In this document: piece after piece, positions 7,504 to 14,910 of the stretch | How the letters are laid out: each line of letters opens with the position of its first letter | How positions within the stretch are numbered: position 1 is the stretch's first letter | Origin: PFJX01 sp964440155 | GTDB taxonomy: Bacteria; Pseudomonadota; Gammaproteobacteria; Burkholderiales; Thiobacillaceae | Reading direction: 5' to 3' | DNA length: 21,385 bases | Assembly (NCBI GenBank): GCA_964440155.1 | Contig: CAYTRH010000034.1 | Location: forward strand, 1-21,385 | The notes under the pieces: model-generated | What the model saw: only the letters and a program-made list of their open reading frames with translations | Database searches by the model: none | Told to the model about the DNA's origin: nothing | Translations under genes and position numbers: made by a program

Positions 7504-7547
7504 TTGCGCCGGCGAACGACACCCACTTGCAACCGCCGGGAGCTGCC

Positions 7548-8909
7548 ATGTCGCACCCTTACTACCTGGTCACCGCCGAACCGAAGATTCTGAACAACAT
7601 CGCCCGCCGCGCGCGCAGCCTGGTCGGCCGCCGCTCCGGCGACCCGGTGCTGGCGATCGGTTCGCACCGCATGGTGCTCCTGCCCGTGGCAGTCGGGCGG
7701 ATGATCGAAAACGCACCGGACTCGCTCGACCGGACCCGTCGTCTGCCCTTTGCCGACATCGTCCAGGCCATGGGCGCGCAGGGTGCCGCGCCGGTATCCG
7801 GCGAACGTCTGACGTCACTGCTGGCCGCGCGCGACCCGGTCGAACTCGGTTTGTCACGCGTGCAATTGCAGGATGGCGATCTCCGTCTCGACGATATGGA
7901 CTGGCATCTGGTGCGCACCCGCCTGAACCAGGCCTGGGCATTGCTGGGAACACCCGGTCAGATCGACTGGGGCGAAGTGCGCGTCGGTCAGATCGATACC
8001 GGCTTCCGGCCGATCCCGGCGCTGGGCTTCGACGCCGGCGCACACTCGGGTTGGGTACTGACGGACTACGACCGCAACTTCTTCCCCGGCGACTTCGAGC
8101 AGCCCGATCACACCGACTACGGCCGCCCCCCGGGTAACGCAGATTCCGCGCTGGACCCGCTGCGGGGCGGCCCGGGCGACGGCCACGGTACGCGCACCGG
8201 CAGCGTGCTGGCCGGCCATGACCCCGCCAACAACTATCTGGGCGCGGCACCGTGCGTGCCATACATTCCGGTGCGCATCAGCGACAGCGTGATCATCAAC
8301 CACGTGCAGGAACCGCTCGCGCTGGCCATCGAGCACCTGACCCGACACGGTTGCGACGTGATCACCCTGAGCATGGGCATGGCGCTGACCTACGTCACCC
8401 GGCGCCTGCGTCGGGCCATCGACGCCGCCTACGAGCGCGGCGTCATCCTGGTCTGCGCCGCCGGCAATCGCTGGAAGTCGGTCGTCGCGCCGGCATGTCT
8501 CAATCGCACGCTCGCGGTCGGCGGCTGCACGCCGGCGCTGACACCCTGGCTGGGCAGCAGCTTCGGCCCGGAAGTCGATCTGTGTGCGCCGGCCTGGCCG
8601 ATCCGGCGCGCCACCGTCGACCGCAAGGGCAACCCGTCGTACAGCCACGGCGACGGCACCTCCTACGCCACGCCCCAGGTCGCCGCAACCGCCGCCCTAT
8701 GGCTGCGCCTGCACCGCGACACGCTGGCCCGGCTCTATACCCAGCCCTGGCAGCGGGTGGAAGCCTTCAAACGCGTCGTCACGCGCAGCGCGCAACCCGG
8801 CGTGGAATGGAACACCCGGCTGTACGGCCATGGCATCCTCGATGCACGCGCGGCGCTGGAGGCCGAACTACCGGCACCGGACGAATTGACGCGGGATACC
8901 GGTGCGTAA
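7548..8909 (+). CDS. Subtilisin-like serine peptidase (S8 family), no signal peptide
   Basis: A 453-aa peptidase of the subtilisin family. The triad is complete: Asp150 in VGQIDTGF, His213 in GDGHGTRTGSVLAGH, Ser372 in DGTSYATPQVAATAAL, with the oxyanion Asn307 in CAAGNRW. About 140 residues precede the catalytic domain and have no hydrophobic leader, so the enzyme probably stays in the cytoplasm, needs another exit route, or is loaded into the neighbouring injection system. The ATG at 7548 is supported by GGGAG (7538-7542) and by the sigma-54 promoter just upstream. It is transcribed divergently from the eCIS operon and ends 14 bases from the convergent KAP gene. Roles as an eCIS effector, a processing enzyme or a lysis/release factor are all possible; none is shown by the sequence. 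Confidence 0.92.
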   Translation: MSHPYYLVTAEPKILNNIARRARSLVGRRSGDPVLAIGSHRMVLLPVAVGRMIENAPDSLDRTRRLPFADIVQAMGAQGAAPVSGERLTSLLAARDPVELGLSRVQLQDGDLRLDDMDWHLVRTRLNQAWALLGTPGQIDWGEVRVGQIDTGFRPIPALGFDAGAHSGWVLTDYDRNFFPGDFEQPDHTDYGRPPGNADSALDPLRGGPGDGHGTRTGSVLAGHDPANNYLGAAPCVPYIPVRISDSVIINHVQEPLALAIEHLTRHGCDVITLSMGMALTYVTRRLRRAIDAAYERGVILVCAAGNRWKSVVAPACLNRTLAVGGCTPALTPWLGSSFGPEVDLCAPAWPIRRATVDRKGNPSYSHGDGTSYATPQVAATAALWLRLHRDTLARLYTQPWQRVEAFKRVVTRSAQPGVEWNTRLYGHGILDARAALEAELPAPDELTRDTGA

Positions 8910-8923
8910 GGCCCGTGCCCATG

Positions 8924-11900
8924 TCAATGCACATGCATGTCCGCGACCAGACGGCGGAAACGCTGCCATTGCGCCGCATCGGGCGGCCAGGACGGGCTTT
9001 GCCGGATCGCGGCGGCGATCTCTCGTGCGCGTGTTTCACTCTCGCCCGCGTCGAGGACGCCGCCCCAGTCGGTCGCCGTGGCGAGCGCTGCGGCATCCTC
9101 GGGCAGGCGCGCGGACACGTGATGCAGCGCCGCCAGCGCCACCAACAGGTCTTCCGGAATGCGTTCTTCCGCCGGCTGCGCCCGCTCCAGCATGGCCAGG
9201 AAGCGCACACGGTTGACGAAGCGCTTGATGCCGCGTGGCGTCGGGTCACCGCGGATGATGACCGGATGCCAGACGTCCAAGGCGGTGGCGAACACCGGTG
9301 AATCGCGCGTGCGCTCGACGCCGCCGAGCGACACCTTGAGCGTCCTCAGCCACCCCCGCTCGGTCAGCCAGGCCAGCCAGCGCACACGGGTGAACCAGGC
9401 CCACAGGCTCAGACAGGCCAGCAGCAGCGATCCACCAAGCACGGCCGGCAGCAAAGCGGCGCGCGGCGGGACTTCGCCGGCATGGCGCAAGCCGGTCACG
9501 TCCGCTTGAGACGGCGCCGTCTCGCGGTCGGCGCGTGGCGTCGAAACGCCACCGGGCGGCACCACCGCCGGGCCGGCGACCATGGACTGGACGGTCGCGA
9601 TCGGGCGCGGCTGCACGCCCGGGTACAGCCAATGCCAGCCGCGCACCATCAGCCAGGCGACCAGGACGGCGATGCTCATTGACAGCAGCCACGCGGCCCG
9701 CAATCGCAACGATCCGGTGTGCGCCGGACGGGTGGTATCGCCGGCCTGGCTTTCCAGCATGCGCCGGGAACGTTCGGGGTCGAGCGCGGGTACGGGCACC
9801 TCGATGTTGATCAGTTTGCGCAGATATTGACGTGCGTAACCGCCCGATTCGGTTGCGCCGTCGCGCGCCGGTATGCACACCAGCACGTGTTCCATGGCCA
9901 TGCCCAGTACGATGAAGCTCTTGCCGACGCTGGTGAGGTAGTTGACCAGTTCCATCACCTCGCGCACGGTGGCGCAGTCACAACGGTCCAGGTCGTCGAT
10001 GAACAGCACCAGGCGCTCGTCCAGCGCCTGGGTCAGGCGGCAGAACTCCTCGCGGAAATGCTCGACCGTGCCGACCGCCTCCTTGCCTTCGATGCGGCCA
10101 CGCTCGGGCAACAAACGCTTGACCAGGTCGAGGTAGTTGATACCGTAGATGGCCAGCCCCTTGCCCAGCAACAGGGGCAGCAGCAGCGAACCGAGTAACA
10201 GTCCCAGCATGGTGCCCGGTCCGGCGCCGAGGTGGCGCGCCGCGTCGCGCAGGGCCTGACGCTCCTCGTCGGTCAGCCGGGCATGGGTGCCGACCGACGC
10301 CGGCGGCCCCGGACGTTGCAGCCGCGTTTCCAACGTGACCATGAGCTGATCCAGGCTGTCGAAGCGGCATTGCCCGACACTGTCGCGACAAGCACCCGGG
10401 CCGGCGCCCTCGGGCTGCCACAGCAACTCTTCACGGATCACGCGCAGCGCGTCCTGCTCCAACACGCCATCGCCTTCCAGCTTGCGCAGGCTGGCCGGAG
10501 TCAGCACCACCGGACGGGTGTCGGTGAGCGCAGCGCGCAGGCTATTCGCCAGGTAGGCGCCGGGATTGCCGCGCCAGGGGGCCTCCATCGCCGCCACCAG
10601 CAGCACACCCAGCAGCGCGAAGAACACCAGCCGGTAGAACCAGCCGCGTTGCCAGTACAGCGTCGCACGCACCAGCAGTCCGCGCGGCGTGTACCAGCGC
10701 GGCACCGCCTGCCGACGTATGGCGTTGAGCATGGACGCAAGCTGACGACCTTCGAGTTGGTGATGCCAGGCGTTGTACCAGGCGGGATAGAAACCCGCTT
10801 GCCGAAGACGGTATTCCAGCCGACGCATGATCGAACTCTTGCCGCTTCCCCAGGAGCCAGTGACCGCCAGCGTCAGACTGGGCGCGGTGTTGCGGTTGAG
10901 CAGGTAGTTGGCCAAGCCGTCTGCCACCGCACCATGGCCGAGATGGTCGCGTGCCAGCGGATCGAGTGGCTCGTCGTTGACGAACACCCCGGCGATGCTG
11001 GCCTCACGCACGGCCCCCGGGGCACGCGCCAGCGGCCGCGCAGAAGCCAGGATGGCGGTCGCGCCCAGCAGCATGACGAGGTAGGTCCACGGCGCCGGGT
11101 AACGCGCATAGCCGCCGGACGCAGCCGCGGCTTCACGCGCTTGCCAGGCCGAGGCGGCCATGCCTTGGTAGCGCCAGCTCGCACCGCCGTCGCGCGTATG
11201 CACCAGGACGCCACCGTCACCCGCCGCCCAGCCGCGCCGCGTATCGGCGAAATCCAGCGCATTGAGTCGGGTTTCGGCACCGTCCGGCGACCACGCCGAT
11301 TCACCCGCTCCCAGACGCAGCAGGGTGCCGCGCGCGCCGGCCAGCCATATCGTCGTGGCGTCCAGCGCGCGCAGTGCCGACAGGTCGGCGGCGACTCCAT
11401 GCGCATGCGAATACCAACGAGTGCCCCCGTCATCGCTGGCCAGCACGATGCCGCCCTCGCCGACAGCCCAGCCGTGGCGCGCATCGGCGAAAGCGATGGC
11501 GCGCAACCCGAGTGAAGTCGGGCTGTCCAGGCGACGCCACTTCGCCCCCCCGTCCTGTGTGGCGAGCAACGTGCCGCCATCGCCCACCGCCCAGCCGCGC
11601 ATCGCGTCGAGAAAATACACGCCATGCAAAGCGGCCGAAGTCGCGCTGGCCTGCCTCGCCCAGCGCCGGCCACCATCCGTGGTCGTCAGGATGATGCCGG
11701 CGTCACCCACCACCCAGCCGCGCTGAGCATCGATGAAGAACAGCGCATGCAGCGTGCCGTTCACTCCGCTCGGCTGCACCTGCCAGTGGGCGCCGCCATC
11801 TTCGGTTGCCAGGATCACGCCGGACTCCCCTGCCGCCCAGCCGACGCGATCGTTGGCGAAAGCGAGTGCGTTCAGCGCGACGCGGCGGACATCGACGGTC

Positions 11901-12604
11901 GGGGCCGTGACGGCAGCCGCCCCGCCCGTCACCGGCACCGCCACCCTGTCGGATGCCGCCTTGCCGCCGTCGGGCTGCTGCATCTTGGTGACCGCCGGCA
12001 GGCGTGCCGGCACGGCAGGTTCGGTTGGTTTCTTGTCCGGGATTTCCGACGGCAGCGGCGCCGTGTTCGGCGCCTGGATCACGGACTGCTGCGCGAAGTT
12101 CGGCGGTCCGTCACCGTCGGCCGGACTCCGCGCGGCATGCGCCCGTGGCAGCAGCGACCAGGCGCCGTCGGCCGCCGCGGCAGGGAGACCCTGCCCTGGC
12201 GCGGCATCGGCCGTCGGCGGGTGCTGCCGCGACCAGGTGACGCCGCCGTCGCCGCTGTGCAGGATCAGTCCGCCCGTGCCGGCCAGCCACAGCGCGTTGG
12301 TGCCGGGCACCGCACGCACGGCGCGCAGGTCGCCGTCGATCGCGGCGATGCGCCGATAAGCGTTGCGCTCCAGCGGCCAGGCCCACCAGCGCAGACTGAG
12401 CGGCGCAAACGTGGGCGCATCCCGTAACGCATCGGCATGCGGCGGCTGACGCCAGGCGTAAAGCCAACCCACGGCCAGCAACAGCAGGCCCGCCGCCAGC
12501 ATCAGCCACCCCACCCACCGACGTTCCGGGGCGGCGGACGCAGCCGGACCGGCGTCGGTCGGCTCGGGTGCGGGCGCAGTGACTTTGCTGGCGGCGGCGG
12601 ACAT
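8924..12604 (-). CDS. Membrane protein fusing a Ycf48-type beta-propeller to a KAP P-loop NTPase
   Basis: A 1226-aa protein. After a short tail ending in ERR comes a membrane segment (about residues 30-51). Seven repeats of the form GWAxGxxGxxLxTxDGGxxW follow, one before and six after a Pro/Ala-rich insert (about 123-240). They resemble Ycf48/HCF136 photosystem-assembly repeats and predict a seven-bladed propeller. A second membrane segment (about 501-518) leads to a KAP-family NTPase: Walker A GSWGSGKS (583-590, Lys589), Walker B LVLFIDDLDRCD (Asp870/871) and a GIKRFVNRVRFLAML helix near the C-terminus. Further membrane segments at about 658-675, 796-820, 968-993 and 1048-1071 interrupt the NTPase, as is typical of KAP proteins. 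Charge suggests the propeller is periplasmic and the NTPase cytosolic. The ATG at 12604 has GGGAG 9 bases upstream. The function is unknown; a sensor or membrane-organising role is inferred. Confidence 0.88.
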   Translation of the reverse strand: MSAAASKVTAPAPEPTDAGPAASAAPERRWVGWLMLAAGLLLLAVGWLYAWRQPPHADALRDAPTFAPLSLRWWAWPLERNAYRRIAAIDGDLRAVRAVPGTNALWLAGTGGLILHSGDGGVTWSRQHPPTADAAPGQGLPAAAADGAWSLLPRAHAARSPADGDGPPNFAQQSVIQAPNTAPLPSEIPDKKPTEPAVPARLPAVTKMQQPDGGKAASDRVAVPVTGGAAAVTAPTVDVRRVALNALAFANDRVGWAAGESGVILATEDGGAHWQVQPSGVNGTLHALFFIDAQRGWVVGDAGIILTTTDGGRRWARQASATSAALHGVYFLDAMRGWAVGDGGTLLATQDGGAKWRRLDSPTSLGLRAIAFADARHGWAVGEGGIVLASDDGGTRWYSHAHGVAADLSALRALDATTIWLAGARGTLLRLGAGESAWSPDGAETRLNALDFADTRRGWAAGDGGVLVHTRDGGASWRYQGMAASAWQAREAAAASGGYARYPAPWTYLVMLLGATAILASARPLARAPGAVREASIAGVFVNDEPLDPLARDHLGHGAVADGLANYLLNRNTAPSLTLAVTGSWGSGKSSIMRRLEYRLRQAGFYPAWYNAWHHQLEGRQLASMLNAIRRQAVPRWYTPRGLLVRATLYWQRGWFYRLVFFALLGVLLVAAMEAPWRGNPGAYLANSLRAALTDTRPVVLTPASLRKLEGDGVLEQDALRVIREELLWQPEGAGPGACRDSVGQCRFDSLDQLMVTLETRLQRPGPPASVGTHARLTDEERQALRDAARHLGAGPGTMLGLLLGSLLLPLLLGKGLAIYGINYLDLVKRLLPERGRIEGKEAVGTVEHFREEFCRLTQALDERLVLFIDDLDRCDCATVREVMELVNYLTSVGKSFIVLGMAMEHVLVCIPARDGATESGGYARQYLRKLINIEVPVPALDPERSRRMLESQAGDTTRPAHTGSLRLRAAWLLSMSIAVLVAWLMVRGWHWLYPGVQPRPIATVQSMVAGPAVVPPGGVSTPRADRETAPSQADVTGLRHAGEVPPRAALLPAVLGGSLLLACLSLWAWFTRVRWLAWLTERGWLRTLKVSLGGVERTRDSPVFATALDVWHPVIIRGDPTPRGIKRFVNRVRFLAMLERAQPAEERIPEDLLVALAALHHVSARLPEDAAALATATDWGGVLDAGESETRAREIAAAIRQSPSWPPDAAQWQRFRRLVADMHVH

Positions 12605-12726
12605 TCGGCAGGGCTCCCTCGTCTCCCGGAATCGGTGTCCGGAATCCTTGACCGACCGTGGGCCGGGCACCATGTGGCTTGGCGAAGCACCTGCGAGGCT
12701 CACGCGCGGCGGCTCCGGATAACGGC

Positions 12727-12755
12727 GTTATAGCAACGACGCACGCGAATGACAG
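12727..12755 (-). promoter_or_regulatory. Sigma-70-like promoter of the propeller-KAP gene
   Basis: On the minus strand, CTGTCA (12755-12750; four of six to TTGACA) and TATAAC (12732-12727; five of six to TATAAT) are separated by exactly 17 bases. Transcription would start near 12720, giving a leader of about 116 bases. The surrounding DNA is locally less GC-rich. I see no -24/-12 promoter on this strand, so this gene seems controlled differently from its neighbours. Confidence 0.5.
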
Positions 12756-12794
12756 CGTTGCGTCGCCGCGTCTTGCCGACCTCGCCGGCAAACC

Positions 12795-12809
12795 GCACCA
12801 TTCCGGTGC
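12795..12809 (+). promoter_or_regulatory. NtrC-type enhancer site upstream of prkA
   Basis: GCACC (12795-12799), five bases, then GGTGC (12805-12809): the perfect inverted repeat and spacing of the NtrC consensus. Its centre is about 127 bases upstream of the expected start, where NtrC sites lie at glnAp2-like promoters. A third half-site, GCACC (12818-12822), could open a second, degenerate site. Another activator with similar recognition is possible. Confidence 0.55.
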
Positions 12810-12824
12810 GCCGATCTGCACCAC

Positions 12825-12839
12825 GACCCGGCAAGGGTC
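12825..12839. repeat. Short inverted repeat GACCC/GGGTC upstream of prkA
   Basis: GACCC (12825-12829) and GGGTC (12835-12839) are perfect 5-base arms around GGCAA, about 90-104 bases upstream of the expected prkA start. The same half-site occurs, in the opposite arrangement, in the palindrome at 7390-7413. That may be coincidence in GC-rich DNA. Confidence 0.3.
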
Positions 12840-12901
12840 ATGAAATTTTCCTCAACCGGCACCAATTCCTGCCGATACGGTCTCAACAGACGTTTTTGGC
12901 A

Positions 12902-12918
12902 GTGGCACGCACATTGCT
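12902..12918 (+). promoter_or_regulatory. Sigma-54 (-24/-12) promoter of prkA-yeaH-spoVR
   Basis: GTGGCACGCACATTGCT matches YTGGCACGrNNNTTGCW except at the first base and the purine. GG (12904-12905) and GC (12916-12917) are exactly 10 bases apart. The expected start is near 12929, about 49 bases before the prkA ATG. In E. coli, yeaGH is known to respond to nitrogen starvation through NtrC and sigma-54, which supports this reading. Confidence 0.85.
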
Positions 12919-12977
12919 CTAGTCTGGCAGAGGAAGGTGTGAACACCAGGCCAGCATCATCGATCAGGAGTCGTGAA

Positions 12978-14897
12978 ATGAGCTTGTTCAATCAGTACAT
13001 CGAACGTTACCGCCGCGTGGAAGAGGAATACACGCTGGAGGAGTACCTGAAGATCTGCAAACAGGATCGCATCGCCTACGCCAGCGCAGCCGAACGCATG
13101 CTCGCGGCCATCGGTGAGCCGGAACTGGTGGATACCCGCCAGGATCCGCGTCTGTCGCGCATCTTTTCCAACAAGATCATCAAGATCTACCCGGCATTCA
13201 AGGACTTCTTCGGCATGGAGGAGACCATCGAGCAGATCGTCTCCTATTTCCGCCACGCCGCGCAGGGTCTGGAGGAACGCAAGCAGATCCTTTACCTGCT
13301 GGGGCCGGTCGGAGGCGGCAAGTCGTCGCTGGCGGAAAAACTCAAGCACTTGATGGAGAAGGCACCGTTCTACGCGATCAAGGGCTCGCCGGTGAACGAT
13401 TCGCCGCTGGCACTGTTCTCCGCCGACGAGGACGGCGACATCCTGGAACAGGAATACGGCATCCCGCGCCGCTACCTCGGCCGCGTGCTGTCGCCCTGGG
13501 CGGTCAAGCGCCTGCACGAGTTCAACGGCGACATCACCAAGTTCCGCGTGGTCAAGCGCTGGCCGTCGGTGCTGGGCCAGGTCGGCATCGCCAAGACCGA
13601 GCCGGGCGACGAGAACAACCAGGACATCTCCTCGCTGGTGGGCAAGGTGGATATCCGCAAGCTGGAGAAATTTTCGCAGGACGATCCCGACGCCTACAGC
13701 TACTCCGGCGGCCTGTGCCTGGCCAACCAGGGGCTGCTGGAATTCGTCGAGATGTTCAAAGCGCCGATCAAGGTGCTGCACCCGCTGCTGACCGCGACGC
13801 AGGAAGGCAACTACAAGGGCACCGAGGGCTTCGGCGCGATCCCGTTCGACGGCGTCGTGCTGGCGCACAGCAACGAGTCGGAATGGCAGGCGTTCCGCAA
13901 CAACAAGAACAACGAGGCGTTCCTGGACCGCATCTACATCGTCAAGGTACCGTACTGCCTGCGTGTGTCCGACGAGGTCAAGATCTACCAGAAGCTGCTG
14001 CGCCACAGCTCGCTGTCGGAGGCGCCGTGCGCACCGGGCACGCTGGAGATGCTGGCGCAGTTCTCGGTGCTCACGCGGCTGAAGGAACCGGAGAATTCCA
14101 GCATCTTCTCGAAGATGCGCATCTACGACGGCGAGAATCTGAAGGACACCGATCCCAAGGCCAAGTCGTATCAGGAATATCGGGATTTCGCCGGGGTCGA
14201 CGAGGGCATGACGGGCATTTCCACGCGCTTCGCGTTCAAGATCCTGTCGCGCGTGTTCAACTTCGATCACAGCGAGATCGCCGCCAACCCGGTACACCTG
14301 CTGTACGTGCTGGAGCAGCAGATCGAACAGGAACAGTTCCCACCCGAGGTGGCGCAGCGCTACGTCGCGTATCTCAAGGAGTATCTGGCGCCGCGCTACG
14401 CCGAGTTCATCGAGAAGGAGTTGCAGACCGCCTATCTGGAGTCGTACTCGGAGTACGGCCAGAACATCTTCGACCGCTACGTCACCTACGCCGACATGTG
14501 GATCCAGGATCAGGAATACCGCGATCCGGATACCGGCGAAATCCTCGACCGCAGCCAGCTCAACGCCGAACTGGAGAAGATCGAGAAGCCGGCCGGCATC
14601 GCCAATCCCAAGGACTTCCGCCACGAGGTGGTCAATTTCGTGCTGCGCGCGCGCGCCCAGAACCATGGCAAGAACCCGGCCTGGACCAGCTACGAGAAGC
14701 TGCGCGCGGTGATCGAGAAGCGCATGTTCTCCAGCACCGAGGATCTGCTGCCGGTGATCTCGTTCAACGCCAAGGCATCCAGCGAGGAACAGAAGAAGCA
14801 CCACGACTTCGTGCAGCGCATGGTGGCCAAAGGCTACACCGACAAGCAGGTGCGCCTGCTTGCGGAATGGTATCTGCGCGCACGCAAAGCGTCGTGA
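12978..14897 (+). CDS. prkA: PrkA-family serine protein kinase / AAA+ protein (YeaG)
   Basis: A 639-aa PrkA protein, close to E. coli YeaG (644 aa). The N-terminal AAA+ domain (about residues 20-385) has Walker A GPVGGGKS (109-116, Lys115) and the characteristic ANQGLLEFVEMFKAPIKVLH and LLTATQEGNYKG blocks. The C-terminal PrkA domain (about 390-635) includes DEGMTGISTRFAFKILSRVF and YCDNYA-like helical regions seen as YVTYADMWIQDQEYRD. The family is linked to starvation and stationary-phase survival and to sporulation in Bacillus; kinase activity has been reported, and protease activity for the Bacillus protein. Start: ATG at 12978 with AGGAG (12966-12970) 7 bases upstream. It leads an operon with yeaH (13-base gap) and spoVR, the usual conserved triad. 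Expression is probably from the sigma-54 promoter at 12902-12918. Confidence 0.97.
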   Translation: MSLFNQYIERYRRVEEEYTLEEYLKICKQDRIAYASAAERMLAAIGEPELVDTRQDPRLSRIFSNKIIKIYPAFKDFFGMEETIEQIVSYFRHAAQGLEERKQILYLLGPVGGGKSSLAEKLKHLMEKAPFYAIKGSPVNDSPLALFSADEDGDILEQEYGIPRRYLGRVLSPWAVKRLHEFNGDITKFRVVKRWPSVLGQVGIAKTEPGDENNQDISSLVGKVDIRKLEKFSQDDPDAYSYSGGLCLANQGLLEFVEMFKAPIKVLHPLLTATQEGNYKGTEGFGAIPFDGVVLAHSNESEWQAFRNNKNNEAFLDRIYIVKVPYCLRVSDEVKIYQKLLRHSSLSEAPCAPGTLEMLAQFSVLTRLKEPENSSIFSKMRIYDGENLKDTDPKAKSYQEYRDFAGVDEGMTGISTRFAFKILSRVFNFDHSEIAANPVHLLYVLEQQIEQEQFPPEVAQRYVAYLKEYLAPRYAEFIEKELQTAYLESYSEYGQNIFDRYVTYADMWIQDQEYRDPDTGEILDRSQLNAELEKIEKPAGIANPKDFRHEVVNFVLRARAQNHGKNPAWTSYEKLRAVIEKRMFSSTEDLLPVISFNAKASSEEQKKHHDFVQRMVAKGYTDKQVRLLAEWYLRARKAS

Positions 14898-14910
14898 ACG
14901 GACCGCACGC

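Larger units (their letters stand above)
7118..7547. promoter_or_regulatory. Divergent regulatory region between the eCIS operon and the S8 peptidase gene
   Basis: 430 bases with no convincing gene; several open frames cross it but none has a recognisable start or protein. It holds two divergent sigma-54-type promoters (7219-7235 minus, 7487-7503 plus), a perfect palindrome (7390-7413) and an imperfect inverted repeat (7291-7312) between them. The expected eCIS leader is about 90 bases (7118-7208). Its mRNA-sense sequence before the ribosome site is rich in A and C (complement of 7132-7157), so probably unstructured. No terminator is seen, as expected between divergent units. Confidence 0.8.
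12605..12977. promoter_or_regulatory. Divergent regulatory region between the KAP gene and prkA
   Basis: 373 bases with no convincing gene. The minus-strand half carries a sigma-70-like promoter for the KAP gene (12727-12755). The plus-strand half carries an NtrC-type site (12795-12809), a GACCC/GGGTC inverted repeat (12825-12839) and a sigma-54 promoter (12902-12918) for prkA. An open frame runs into prkA from 12840, but it would start upstream of the expected transcription start near 12929, so it is not the prkA start. Confidence 0.75.
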
